In this document: positions 23,760 to 37,289 of the stretch, piece by piece
How positions within the stretch are numbered: position 1 is the first letter of the stretch
Layout: the number at the start of each line of letters is the position of its first letter
Source: Flabesymbios commensalis
Taxonomy: Eukaryota > Annelida > Polychaeta > Terebellida > Flabelligeridae
Length of the DNA: 64,000 nucleotides
Assembly: GCA_964017125.1 (NCBI GenBank)
Contig: OZ024903.1
Location: forward strand, 60,326,670 to 60,390,669
Direction: 5' to 3'
Made by a program: the position numbers and the translations under genes
Notes under the pieces: generated by a model
Told to the model about the DNA's origin: nothing
The model's database searches: none
The model's input: only the letters and a program-made list of their open reading frames with translations

Positions 23760-26700
23760 ATAAACCACGTTAATAAGCAGAACACATATGGTGTGATGGA
23801 GAGCCCCTCGCGCCGAAAGTACCTGTAAGTGACCGTTGGAGTCTCTAGTGTGGGGTCACAATGGCGGACGAGGGAATCTGCCCAATCTTCACCATTTCAA
23901 CTCAAACTTCCTTCCCCGTCGAGTCGACGGTTCCAAACAAATCATAAAACTCTTTCTCCACTTGTCATGTTTATTCGTTTGACATTTGGCAACAACAAAG
24001 CACAACCTCCGCGCACGGCACGTCCTATCTGACTTAGCTAGAGCGGACTACGGCACGTTCGTAGTCGCCGAGTGTAACGCCTGAAGTGCGGGAAAAAGTA
24101 CCAAAGCCGCACGGCTGCAATTGTGTGCACCCGTCACCAAGGTACGGAAACGAGGCGGTCGTCCACAGCCTCCCGCGTCCGAGAAGCCGGGGATAACTGC
24201 CACCTTAACTGAACGAAGTCAAGATCCTACATTACCCCCGGGTGAGTGATAACGTAGGACCCAACTGACGTGTAGGAGACTGCTTCGTGCAAGTAGCGGG
24301 GTTTGTAAAAATATGTAACCTCTTATAACTAAGCATAATTTAAAAAATATAGCGAGTGTGGTTACAGCGTGGGTGGTTGAAATCGCAGCATTATACATGA
24401 ATTGTCCCATCCTCTTAACACCAACTGTCCTTTATGTATGTATTCATTTGCTGCAAGCTGCGATCAACCCATTCATTTAATTAACATAAATTTCTATTTG
24501 TATTTTAGCAATTACCTTGCTAAAAAAAAATGTCTTTACATTTATATATCTGTACACAATGCTGCCAGGCCTGGCATATTCATTTACAATTTAAAAGCAT
24601 TTGTAATACGATGCATGCGGTTAGGCCCGCCATATATATCGTTGGGCGCCACTATGGCGTGAACCATCTGCACGAACCGGGCAGGAGTCTGGATTATTCG
24701 TCCGACTCTAGTTTTTCGCACTGTTTGATCGGTCGAAATGTTTTCGCGATTAGCGATATTCGCATGGTTGCTTTTGGTCGAGTCGATTGCGGCGTCAGCA
24801 GCACCCGGGGTTTTACCCCGTAGATGTAAAGGTATGCGGGAATACGTTCGTAAACCACCGCCGTCCCCGTTAGCGCGGGATACGGTGGGGGCTCGCGAAT
24901 GCGGCGCTACATAAGTATTGTCTCTGTTAGACAAGTTGACTTTAACATCTAGTTGCTTTGAGACTGTGGCCGATTTTTGACTGCTTCTGACTGCCGTCGA
25001 CTTTTTCGTTTTAACACTCGTCCCGTTGGACGTCGGAGTGTCCGCACTACCAGTTCTAGGTGGACCCTGTGGATTCCTACTAGATGTCCTGGTAGCCGTC
25101 GATCTCTTGGTTTGTTTGGCGTTTTACGCTGTATGGTCGTACCTGTCTCGGGCGCGTGCCCTACCACAGGTTTTAAAATAATGCTGCGATGTGTCGCAAA
25201 AAGACATGATAACATGTATCGTTCGATGTGCAATGGACTAGTTGCTCCACGAAATGTCACATGTGGGACATGACCAGCTAGTTGCTGGCGCGCCAAACGC
25301 AAAAGTCGCCCTCTTGCGTTGGCAAACCATTAAAAACATTAAAGGTAAAAAACGCACATGTCTGCGTCAGATCACCGAACGTGCGGTGAAAGGAAACAGA
25401 CCTATGCATTATGGTAAAAGTCGATAGCGATGTATTGTAAAAGTCGGAGGCGATATAAGGCACGAAAATATACAATCTGTAATTAATAAAAAATTCACTG
25501 TTAATAAAAAATTCAATATGGAGTTGAATAATAAGTGATCTGAGAAAATAAGCAGGATATTAAATTATTAATATTCTGAAATCGATGCTGATAGGTATAA
25601 TAAAATGACTGCTGACATCGTAGAATGTTCTGAAGTCGATGCTGATCTGGTTATGCTGTGCCGTACCAGTAAATGTACTGCTGATGCTGATTGCTAGCCA
25701 TGTCGGTTGAAGCAGACACTCACATTTATAAAGTCTGTCGGCTGTGCTGTTGATGCGTGGTGTATAGGTTTATACGGCACACGCTGTGTGCTGTGTTGTA
25801 GACAGGACCGTATTTGATCAGCGCCGCATGACGCGTGGACGGCACCTGTGACGGTCACGCTGAAAGGTCGGCCCACATCACACATGTTGATTCTAGCCAC
25901 AAAACTGTCAGCATTAATAAACCTGTCAAATCAGGTTACGTTACATAGTTCATATCAAATTGAAATCGTTTATTTAGTAAAGTCATTTAAATAATGAAGC
26001 ACTCAGTCTGCGACCTATTTGGCTAGCTGTGCAGGCCTGAGCGAGTATAATGTCATATATTTGAACAATGCCAAACTGTCGTTGGCCGTTTTTAATATCA
26101 TTTTCCAGCACTCTGTTGAAGTGACGGATGTCTACCTCCACCGTGTCGGTGGCAGGTTTCCATATTGCTGGTGCACACCCAGGCCTTTGGCCAGGGTATG
26201 CGGTCGCCACTCTCCGTGGCCTAAGTCCGTGACGTGCCATGCGCGGGTAGGTTGAACGTTGCCGTCTAAATCAGATGAAAAATGTCTGTAATATGCTGAA
26301 TCTTAGAATTGTAGACTGTAGAAAATGTTCATGCTATGTCGCATGTTGCGAGAAACAGGGGTTGCAGATTAGTTGAAAATGCGTCGCTGAGGTTGCACCT
26401 AAATGCTGTGCACTAATTCACAAAGGTATATATTGATTGAAGTGAAAACTGAAGGTCTATATTTGACATAAAACGTTTTCACTTATTCACACACATGCAT
26501 AATGGTATAGTGAAAACCGTTAGTCGAAATGGTACATAAAAAAAAATATGCCAGATACAATTATGACATGCTATGCTAAGCTAGGATAATAGTAATTTGT
26601 AAATCGACCTGGGTGAAATTTTTTCTTTTTCACGCAAGTCGAAAAACACATTCAAATATTTGCAATGTTTCGCAATAGCGCAACTGTCAAATCGAATATT

Positions 26701-28560
26701 TCTGTATTTATGAAAAATTTAAACTTCAGAAATAAACTATTGTGAGAAAATTTTGTTCTCAAACTGATAGACTAAATGTGACTGCGAAGAAAAACAGTTA
26801 CATTTATGATTTTAGAATAATATTTAAAACGTGACTGACAGTAGTCTATGCTGAATAATGATATAGTATATCATTTCGCTGAAAAATGATGTCTGTGATG
26901 AACATTCCACGTTTTTTTTTTATCATGGTACGTTCATCACCGAGTCATTCTCATAAACGTCCGAATCAATCGCTCGCATCGATTCGTTGATTGATGTATA
27001 AACCGACTGTCGTCGTAGCGGTTGTGTTTATGTCGTCTGTGGTGGGTGTGTGTATGATGTATTGTCGGTGCTTCCAACCTGTGCGGCAGGCAGCATGTGG
27101 CTTACTGTCTGTGACGGCATGCGTGGAACGGTGTGTACATAATATATAGTCAGCATCAGGTGAAAGGTTTATAGTATTTTTCATGCCAGTGTTAAGGTTA
27201 CACAGACTGAATATCACACCACGCCCACACAACCTCGACTGCTTGAGGAAAAGTGTTTAGCCTGATTCACTTACTGTACACCCATACGAGATGGATTGGT
27301 CCAAGGCCCGAGCACATTCAAAAGAAACTTTCTGGGTAGTTATCTTGTTCTTTGGGTGCTGCACATGGCGATGGCGAAAAAAACAAAGACACTCCGGATA
27401 AGATTGTTTTGCATTCTTGAATGATGACATAGTTTTGAATAAAGAGACACAACAAATCTTCTATGAAGATTGTGTTTTTTATCGGTGTTAATCAGCTTGG
27501 TCCGCACACGTATCCTTGGTTAGAAAGTGTTGTAGCCTTTGGCACTTCACTCAGCATTTCTAACAACACCATCACACTTTATAGAAGTGAGTTATCGCTC
27601 AACATTGGGTGAATGACAGTAATTGGTACATATTTATCGAAATTATATACATTGTATATATTGTATGTTGGTGTTGCGTGAATCTACAGCCCAATAAATC
27701 AACATAGCATCGACTCGTTGAGGAATGTCTTGATGTGATCACATGCACCATTATCCAAACTGGCAACTAAGATGGATTTCTCTTCCTCTCATGTCAGTCT
27801 TGGAAAGGTTTGTGTGTATTTTGATACTTAAAAACCTAATCGGCAGTGCTTTTGTGAAACTGAAATGCAGTGTACATCTTTAATATCAGCTATAACTCAT
27901 TGCTTGGCAGGCAAATTCTATCACACCTTCTGGGGATTAGAGGAGAGGTAGAAGCTGTTGAACATATCAACGATTATTTTAACATTGGCTGTGTAGTTTG
28001 TCTGGGTGGTTTGTAGGATTAACATTAGATCGGTTTAACGTAATAAATTTTTGAATATATTTTTCCCACTCATCAGTAATACAGATCCTTTCTCCCCATT
28101 CTGCAATGTCAGTATGCACAGTAAGGACACATTCTTCAGCGAGGCTTCTTAGTACACTATTATCCTTGAAGGTTACTTTGTTCGTGTATATCAGTTATTA
28201 TTATTGAAATTTTGAGATTTAAAACAATAATAACTGCCCTTGCAGGTTTGTATCGGAAATCAATATTATGAACCGAGAATCACTGAGCATAATGATGATT
28301 ATCAAGAATGAAACACAAAGACTCAATTTAAACACTGCACAAATTTGCGTAGCATTTCCAGTTTTGGTGCTGTTTTCCACAGTCTGTAGTAGCTGTCATA
28401 TTTGCTTTTCAGCAGTGTATAAATATGTAGGATAATGTTATTTGCTTGAATAACCAATATTTTACAAGTTTTTTTGACAAGTTCAACACGTGTGCAATTT
28501 CGCCATTTATGTATGTCCTACAGTATCAAACCAATTTTTTTTGGCTTAGATAAAAAAATA
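23760..28560. other. CpG-rich insert between inverted element copies, no recognised gene
   Basis: The segment is bounded by inverted copies of one element (22840-23680 and 29340-28560). About 23800-25450 and 25620-26270 are GC- and CpG-rich; 26300-28560 is AT-rich again. Apart from the retroelement-like remnant at 24580-25302, I recognise no coding domain. A short 28-codon frame MADEGICPIFTIS from 23861 is too short to support as a gene. Confidence 0.5.
24580..25302 (-). mobile_element. probable LTR-retroelement fossil, C-terminal pol-like fragment
   Basis: Two minus-strand open stretches (24934-24584 and 25302-24949) are rich in R, K, T and P. The first contains TRVGRIIQTPARFV, the TRxGR...P.RF pattern commonly found at the end of LTR-retrotransposon polyproteins. 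No protease, reverse transcriptase, integrase or LTR pair was found nearby, so this is a small broken remnant of uncertain clade. It lies in a CpG-rich segment quite unlike the surrounding AT-rich DNA. Confidence 0.35.
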
Positions 28561-31560
28561 CTTTCACGTTGAAATAAACCCTATCATATAATTAAAATTG
28601 ACATTAAATTGATCAATTCCATGTCATAGACGCCCATTACAAAAGTTCCAAATATATTTCTAATATTACCTTGACTTTGACCTTGAAGTTATTGTTTCAC
28701 CTTAACTTTTATACGACATATAACAATACAGAACGGTTTGTACAACATTAAAATACACAGTGTATTCATAACGTTGATCCATTACGAGAAATGTGCGAAA
28801 AACTCATGGGTGGACCACTTGTCCAAACAATTACGCCCCCCGGTTATTAGATAAATACTCCATTAAACCCTCAAATGATATGTTACATATGATGCTTTTT
28901 TAATAATATATCAAATAATTTTGGATAATTTTAAACATTTTAAATGCGCTATTTAATGTCTTAAATTGTACAATTTTCCTCGATTTTAACTTTGACCTCG
29001 ACACGTGACCTTGACAATGAATGATCTCAAAAACATTTTTGTTATGTCAATTATACATCAAACAGATAACAGAACTTGAAATCATTGCAATCGACCCACC
29101 GATTCTTAAGATATTATTTTCTTAGGATTTTTTCCAGATTTTGCTAATTACGAATACTAATTACATGTTAATTAGGTGTTAGTCGTGTCAGAATTGACTG
29201 CGCTATATCAGGATCGAAAGAGTACATGCTACTGATCATCTGGGCAAAAAATTGTAATTTCTTCCAAAAGTGCACAGAGAAACCCCTAACAGCCTGGACT
29301 ATCACAAGGAGATCAATGTCATTGCCAACTAATATAATAGTACGATCAAGTAATGCTGCTCTGTGCAGGGCAGTATGTACAATCACGTGGTCTGCATCCG
29401 CACGACTTTGAAAACACAACACACCATTTTTGTTTAGTTGGTGCATCAACTTTTTAATACGGCTGGCTTTATTTGACCTTTTAGAAAGAATTCAGTTTGT
29501 TTGATCTTAACAACTGTGTCAGGACTAAAAACTACAGTTGCTGCCATATTTTTAGCTGCCCGTCGGTCTTCCTCAGCCAATTTTGTCGAGTATGCTGTAT
29601 CATCGTAGCCATCAAATATAACTGTACAGTTAGATGATCCACCTCTTTTACTCTCAAAATAATCGACATAAACATTACAAACGTCCTTGTACAGGTACAG
29701 TCAGTTTTTGGTCATGGAACACTGGAGCATATAGCCCCCATCAACGACATAGTATGTATTATTGACTGCTGGTACTAATGAAAGTGGCGTAACTTTTTCT
29801 TTTAAAACTTAAGCTAGAATACTCTTAACACCCTTCCGCATCATTCCTTTGTCAAATAATGCTGGTGGATGTCTACAAAATTCATGTTGAAGATATTCTT
29901 TATTCTCTTTATCACTTTTGATTACACATGTCACCCGCATGAAGAGGAGAGTAGAATTCAATTCAACCTCTTGGCCTCGCACTTAGCTGTGTTGCTTTAT
30001 TGCACTGATGGATATCACAGAATCTTTTCGTTTCAGTTCGACACATGTATGACTCTGCCTTGTAAGTGACTGTGCTACAGCTTTTTTTTTAAACAAGTCC
30101 ATCAACAACTAAATATGCAAATGGTGAGTGTTCTTGCAGCCAATTTAATATCAGCTTATAGTATTCAGAATCACGAGCTGTAGATGAGCTTCGAAGATCA
30201 ATTTTGTTGCTCTGAGTCGTGTGTATGTACATAGCACAAATCTTCAATGGCATTAACTCTAGGGATACAGCGTGGATAAACATGGATCAACTTTGCATGA
30301 GTAGCCCGACCATGGGCAAGACCACCTGGAGCCTTGAGCATTCGCATGAGGAATTTTTCAATAGTCTGGTCAGTAAAATTGCCACTCCAGAACTTGTCCT
30401 TGCGTCTAATAGCAAAATAATCATCTTTTGTAAGTTGCTGAAATTTTTTTTTTGACTAATAATTTCTGGCAGGCTCTTGATTGAATTGAGGTATCTTCTT
30501 GTTCAGCGGGCATATGCCATATGTCCTGCCGCATTCAATATTGGTGTCATCTCAACAACAGAATACAGATGTAAGTCCCAGTTCCCAGTACGCTCAGCGT
30601 AAAGAAAAAATCTCAGAATGTTGATGTGTCTCAGATAGTTTATCCGAAGTTTCCCAGTACGACTTTGTGAGGACAGACTAGTTGAAATTTATCAAGAGTC
30701 TGTGACAGTTTTGTGACCACAGACTCGTTCACAATGAATATGGTGTCAGGAGAAACATCAAATAGATTATTGTAAAAAAAATTAGGCCAGTGCCAGATAT
30801 TTTTTTGTATCTGCGTATAGGTATTTGGCTGAACTGACCAACGTAATCAGAGCAACGAATTTGGGTGGATCTTGGTATCACTGGCTCTACATCACTATCA
30901 CCAGTGGGTGTTCAGCTACTATACCCCCAAGAGTATGCCAAGTATTGTGGCCTGTATGAGTGCGAACATTTATGTCAGCATCGTCAAAGACAAAACTGAG
31001 TACATCAACTTTCAAGTCAAACTTTTCTTTTTCAGTTGGCATTAACGCATCATGAAACCTTGCTACCTCCCTGCAATCATCAGCGAAAGATAACCTACTT
31101 AAAACATCAAATAGTTCACGTGATTCTAATTAAAGGTTAACATACACAGCTATAGCTAGGAGTATGGGGAGATAAATGACCTTGGTCTGGCTGCTGAGAT
31201 GATGCTATGAGCTATTGCTTTGTGTCGGCTTTTTACAGGTTTGGGTGAATTTGATTTGGCTTTTATTACACCGGCTAGAAGTCGAGATAGAGTTCCCGGG
31301 ACCAATTCATCATTTGCCTTGTCATCGAATTTAGGATAGTTCGTAACATCATAAACATTTGATCTTATGTCATCCTCTATAATTGCTGCTGCCATATCTA
31401 TGACTTCATATTTGCTTAATCCACTTGATTTGTGTGCTGAACGTAGCATTCGATTACTGGTATCAAGAAATGTGTGTATTGTCTCTTTTCCACTTTCTTT
31501 TGTTATAATCAGCTCGTTTCCGTATTTGTCTATTAGTTTAGATATCAATCATTTAGGAGT
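28560..31560 (-). mobile_element. longest fragment of the unassigned ORF-bearing element
   Basis: Minus-strand open pieces from 31548 carry AIIEDDIRSNVYDVTNYPKF, ARPRSFISP, then (near 31000) a VFDDADINVRTHTGHNTWH-type segment, and at 29449-29168 ADADHVIVHTALHRAAL and VGNDIDLLVIV. These are the middle segments of the same protein whose C-terminal part appears at 20040-21120. The coding part stops at about 29168 and is followed by non-coding sequence shared with 22960-23680. The copy is decayed and cannot code for a whole protein. Confidence 0.6.
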
Positions 31561-33539
31561 ATAACTGTATTTGTGTTCTGAAAAATTATTCATCAGAGAT
31601 ACTAATTCGGGTAGCTAAATAATCTCATAGTTTGTCAAACACCTGCTGCTTTTTGCTATCAGAAGAGCCACATAGTCGACCAGGTCTCTTTTTATCCTGC
31701 AAACGACCTTTATTGAAACATACTTGGCAATTCTTTCACAGCGGTAAAAGAGTTTACCAATATGGCAGCCATGTTGAATTTTATGTTGATAAACACATTA
31801 TATTGAAACTATTGGTGATGTTAATATATTCTAGATTCCATTTAGGGCCTGATGAGTAACATAGCCATAATAAATGCCTCAGAGGCTACGTACAGTCAAT
31901 GGTAATTTTTCTGGATAAGAAAAAAACATCAAGTTTGTGAATTGACAAGAAATATTATATCCTAATCAGCATGGTCAGGCTGCCAAGCTCACCAAGTGTG
32001 TGAAATAATTTATAATTAGCCATCATAGTTATTTGTGTCATTTGTTGATGAGCACCAGAGGTTTTTTTAATTTAAATTGTGCAATTATCTAATTATTCCT
32101 GCATGGATGGTGAAAAATTAATTCGAGTGCAAATCCTGATTCGTTTGTAAGTTGTAACATGTTGGATAATGGCTGCGTAGTTCCAGATTAGCAGCATGCC
32201 AGTCCAGCAAATTCGAGACTTACCACAACAAAACCACATAATTATTTTGCATTGATAAGATCTTATATATTTTTCTTTGTGCTAAATTCTAAACATTTTA
32301 TTTTAAGTCACATATTGAAGAAATTACTATGTTGTGTGACTGAAGTTGTATCGGACAGTCAGTCAGTCATTTTGAATTTGATCGAATTGACGTTATCAGG
32401 GCGTATCCTTCACTGATACCCAATATTGTTTTAAGATAATGGTTTAGCTATCTGGCATGAATTGCAAATAACAATGATATTAAAGACTGGCCACTATATA
32501 GTCGGTCATCTTTAATTTAATCGAGTTCACATTTCCCTAACACCTCACATTTTGTAAATCTGAGAGGTGGGTCATTTGACATTTGAACTGCAATTACAGA
32601 CTGTTTCAGCCGAAAAAAAAAATTGTCCAGGCAAAATGCGGTTATATGGATTAAACGAGCCTATCTCAAGACGGATAGTCTACAACATAACATTCATACT
32701 ATAAATGGCTACAACACTTCAATGGGATGGGTATTATGTTTGCAGTTTTTTTTTTAAAATGGCCGCAACCATCTCGTTGCTAGGCACTTATCGTACTTCA
32801 TAGACATCTCTGTCCTACCAGGTACTCATTTACATCAAAGTGAAAATTAATATGATAATGCAGGTATTTTGTCAATGCAGGCCAACCGGTATTTTTTTAT
32901 TATCTATAATGATTAACCTGGGATAGCCTATATGGCATGGATTAGTTAAAGAATATTACAATTTGTGAATAAAAGATCATGATCATGACAATGTTATGAA
33001 GTGAATATAACTGAGACCAGTTTTTTATGTTCATTAAATTTTTGACTTTTTATCAGCAGATGACATTTGCTTTTATTTTAAATAGTAAAAGTTATATGTC
33101 CACGTAATGAGGTCAATTCCACATTAATTTTTTTTAATTTATGGAACAAATGTCGGGTTTGAACAACACATCCACCGGAGGCTATAAGTGAACAAATAAT
33201 AAATGACCTTCACTATTAGTTAATATTTCATGACATTGGCTAATATTCCACTTCCATTGCCGATATAGTGTACTTGTAATTTAAAATTGTCAATGTTCAA
33301 CATCAACTGTACAACCAGTCTGGTAGCTGATCTAGGCTTAGTTTTGGGCTAGCTCATGTTGAGAAAATAGGCCGGCCGTGATTCATTTTCTAAATATCGA
33401 CATAAATGATGAAAATATAAACAGTACGAGCTCATCTTCTCAGCAATATGGTTGCCCCAGTAATGAAATGCTCGTAAATAATTTCGGCTACATTTTTTAG
33501 TTTACTATCAATATATTTTTCATTGATAAAAATCTGCAG

Positions 33540-33960
33540 CCATGCTGGATTCCTATTAATTTTGGTCAAATTATTTAAAAGACACAAGAAATGAATTTAT
33601 CGACACAAAATCACCTATAAACGTTAAATCACACTGGGTGAAAAACCAAGATTATATTTCATAAATAAAAAAACGGCGGCCATCTTGAATTTGTGTGTGA
33701 CATATAGGTCAAAATCACTAAACTACACACGAAATAAATTTCTAAGCAAAAAATCACCTAGAAACTAAAAATCACCTATATCTGGGTGACAAACCAAGAT
33801 TATATATTATAAATGAGAAAAATGGCGGCCATCTTGGATTTGTGGGTGAACTATAGGTCAAATTATCTCACAAACCCAAGAAATGAATTTATCAATCCCA
33901 AATCTCCTAGAGACCATAAATTACACATACCTATGTGGTAAATCAATGGAAATTATTTTT
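33540..33960. repeat. short tandem block, ~165-bp unit
   Basis: About two and a half units share GGCGGCCATCTTGAATTTGTG, a block TATAGGTCAAA, the words AATGAATTTATC and a TGGGTGA..AACCAAGATTATAT segment. The copies are diverged. Confidence 0.7.
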
Positions 33961-34689
33961 TTTAATCACATTTTGAATTTTATGCTCTAAAAAATTCCGC
34001 CCACACTTTTGCGAAAGGCATGGGAGCTAATTTTTTTCTATAATGGTTCTAGAAGGCAAATAAAACCAACCTTCGGAAGCAATGGTCACGGAATTAACAA
34101 ATATGACCCAAGTAGAAAGTCATGAAAAAGTAATGAAATCAGATGTTTTTCCTTTGACCATCATGACAACAGCATGATTGACACATGCTAGATTTCAAAA
34201 CATTGTTAGCATGCAGTTCATAGTTCAATAATTATAAAAATCACTGCTCGTTTCTGAAAAATAGAAAATTTAGTCATGAACAAGATTTGCCCAAGGGGCA
34301 AAGCTTGCGTCTCCACCCGTCTGACATAGATTCAGCAACAAAAATACATCAATTATAAAGAAATACATTACTGTCACCAATTTTAACCACGTATAAATGT
34401 GATGTCAGAATCACAACAGAATCTAATCAACATATGGCCAGGGTAAGTTGCTTTCTTTGAACAAATCGGTGAAGCAGTTCAAGCTCTTGAGAGTGACATG
34501 TGATTCGTCAGCCATCTTGAATTTTGTTGGAAAAATGAAAAACAATTCTCCAGACAAATTTCGCAGGGCCAGGGAGCAAACCAAAACAAAAACAGAAAAT
34601 TTGAGCTGTGTAGCTATATTACCAAATTTTGATAATAGCCAAAATGAGCAAAACTGAAAAATCAGCTAAAATCCTAAAACGTATTTTTT

Positions 34690-34854
34690 TTTTAGTTTTT
34701 ATTATCATAATCACACCAAAAACTAATCAGCACACGCCCAGGGTAAGGTATTTTCTTCAAACCAAACTTGAAACAAATCCATGAAGCGGGGATCGAACTC
34801 CGAACACTGGCGTGGAAGGCAGCGGTGCTAACCACTACCCTAGGGCCCCCGCCC
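34690..34854 (-). mobile_element. second SINE family sharing the tRNA-Glu head
   Basis: On the minus strand the head is the same tRNA-Glu-type unit (CTTCCAC loop, GAGTTCGATCCCC B box). The body is different: it runs through CTTACCCTGGGCGTGTGC and GATTAGTTTTTGGTGTG and ends in an A/T-rich tail. The body segment recurs without the head at about 34385-34470 (AATCAACATATGGCCAGGG). One head therefore serves two SINE bodies. Confidence 0.65.
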
Positions 34855-34877
34855 TCCTACTCTTCTAACAATGCTGA

Positions 34878-35171
34878 GGGCGGGGGCCCTAGGGTAGTGG
34901 TTAGCACTGCTGCCTTTCACGGCAAGAGTTCGGAGTTCGGTTCCCGGTCTCTGCGGTTTGAAAGAAACAAAAATGTTTCTTCCCCATCCATGTGTGAAAG
35001 TCAGTATTGTGGGGAGCCTTCGTGACCGAGAGGTAGCGTGCTCGGCCTCAGACCTGTGTCTGGAGGACAGTGTCATCTCAATCATCTCACCATCTTCAGG
35101 AGGTTCTCCTGGTCCAGTTTAGCCTATATGTGCACAAAGGTGGCCTAAATCCCTATTCATTTCATTTTTTC
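34878..35171 (+). mobile_element. full-length dimeric-tRNA SINE, copy 4
   Basis: tRNA-Glu-type head and body as in copies 1 and 2, with a ~20-bp deletion inside the second tRNA-like unit around 35053. The target-site duplication is ACAA(T/C)GCTGA, 10 bp with one difference (34868-34877 and 35172-35181). It lies 24 bp from an inverted SINE head of another family (34690-34854). Confidence 0.88.
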
Positions 35172-37289
35172 ACAACGCTGAATACTCCTGTGAAACTATT
35201 AAATCCAGCGATATACATCTCACAATTTGACAGGGTGGTCCGTAATGGTCACATAGGCCTACACATGTACTGGCGGAACTATTTAGGCTAAACCGGCACT
35301 AAACGCACGCCAGGCGGTTCAATATTGATATAGTGGCAGCGCTGATATATTTTTTTACTGTGATATTTTGTCGGCTTGGGAATATAGACTTTTCGTTAAG
35401 AAACTCTAAAAAGACTTAGACTGGTTATGAGCGGGCGATCTGTGATTTAAAACAAATCTGAAACTAATCAGCTAATCAATGTTAGGCCTATATATATTGC
35501 CAAAATGGCGATTCACAGGCCATTAGGCCTACTGCCATTACTTCCCTTGCCACAGGTGAGAGTGTTTTTCCACCCCTGTGGTACAGGCCTACCCCCCGAA
35601 AATTTTGAAAAATTGGCGTAGTATGAGTGTATTCTGAGGCACTTGAGACTTGGTCCACTGCAAGTTTACAGTTTAGGCTTCTTTTCAGTTCTGGTCGATC
35701 ATCGCCCCGCCGGACCGTTGCTAGGATGTTAATTACCGACCCTGGATACAAATTACTGTGTCTCAGGTCTGTATACACCACACAGCGACCACGAGACAAT
35801 GACCCAATGCAGGTTCAATGCTGGACCATAGTCAACAACGCTGGTACAACATTTAGCCAGCATTGGATCATCGCCATCACTCGGAATAAGCAATAACATA
35901 TTTACCATATAACAACATACAGTGATTGATTTGTGCTTGCTGGGAAATAATTTGTCATTTGCTTAATTTTCTAGCTAGAAGATTATATAATGTATCAATC
36001 TGGGCTAGTTTTAGCTGAAAATAACAAATCTGTCATTTTTAATCCTTAGATATTTAAAAATCACAAGATTTAATCCAGTCGTAGCTTGTCATGTCACAGT
36101 GTAGCCTATTACATAATCGCAGGTGGGTACGCCAACAGGAGATGCTGCTCTGTGCTGTGACAGGAGGAATGACAGTGTGTACAGAATGATAGGCCTACCA
36201 CAGACCTGTCTGTATACAGGTATGTACGCTGGAAGGTTCACTATCCCAACGTTATCTCCTCCGCAAAGGCAGTATTTACTTACTTGTAAAGTGAGCAGAT
36301 ACTGCATTTTTGTTCCACATTTCCACGGCATTTCGTTATCACGTGGTTGCGAGCAGCAGACCCCCGAGGAATAGGACACTTCCGTGACGCTGGCCAAGCA
36401 TTGAAACACTACTGGATCAATGCGAGTTGTTTATTGGTCTATTTATCTAGCGATGTGATTGACCCAGATAAATGTGTGCGTGATTGGGCAAGGAAGGCCA
36501 TCTCGTCCAATGGTTTGCCGAAGATGTAGGTCAGCCACATTAAGAATTTTTTCACCATGTTTGTGGTTGTGGTGTCAGATGCTATTGAGACCCATGGTTA
36601 GATTTTAAAAGGCAATATGTATCATTGCAAAATATTATATCGATATCATATTATATTTGCTTTGGAAAGTAGAACATCTGCTAGCTTTCCTTAGTTTTAA
36701 ACTCTCATTGTGGTGGTTTCTTAAGATTATATTGGCCTAGTTTCATCCTAAGGTAGGCATTGTTCTCAGTAAAATCTACTGGCTATCTACAGGGTATAAA
36801 TCAATAGCCCAACACACAGCTCAAAATTTCGAGACCTCTATCGTAAAATTGACGATGGAAATCCTAATAACTAGCAAATACAGATATTTATGCTTATTCA
36901 GAAACAACGATTGGTTGGCCTACTGTAGGCTATGGAATGACAGAAAACTGAACCTATGCGTTTCACCATATTTGAGAAGATGTGAGTGATAGTCATTTGG
37001 GACACACATTATGTGGCCACAAAAAAACAGTGCCCAGGATCCGTTTTGTGAACCATATTAAAACATTATTGGAATGAGTTCCAATAATGTACAAGACTAC
37101 ATAAGTCCAGGAGCTCCCGCTCCGAATTAGAATTTGATTTAAGCAATTTTGTGTAGGGTTATTAATGTAGTCCTAGGCTAGGTCAAAAATCAAGACGCAA
37201 GACAACTAGGTCTAAGAAGCCCAGTCTAAGAGTAAGATAAGTACTAGACAGTCTGTCAGAGATTGCAAACCTCCATTGAAATTAATGTT

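Larger units (their letters stand above)
31561..37289. other. intergenic repeat-rich DNA, no gene recognised
   Basis: Contains the SINEs at 34690-35171 and the tandem block at 33540-33960. 31600-33500 and 35200-37280 are AT-rich, with dispersed family motifs only (e.g. GCGTT-type palindrome cores near 35840 and 36385). Confidence 0.5.

Noticed and set aside
24640-24660. TGGCGCCCAAC on the minus strand, like an LTR-element primer-binding site
   Set aside because: It lies within the open frame of the pol-like remnant, and no LTR is adjacent, so it is probably coincidental.
24977-25273. Plus-strand open frame of 98 codons in the CpG-rich insert
   Set aside because: Opposite-strand shadow of the GC-rich minus-strand frame; no motif.
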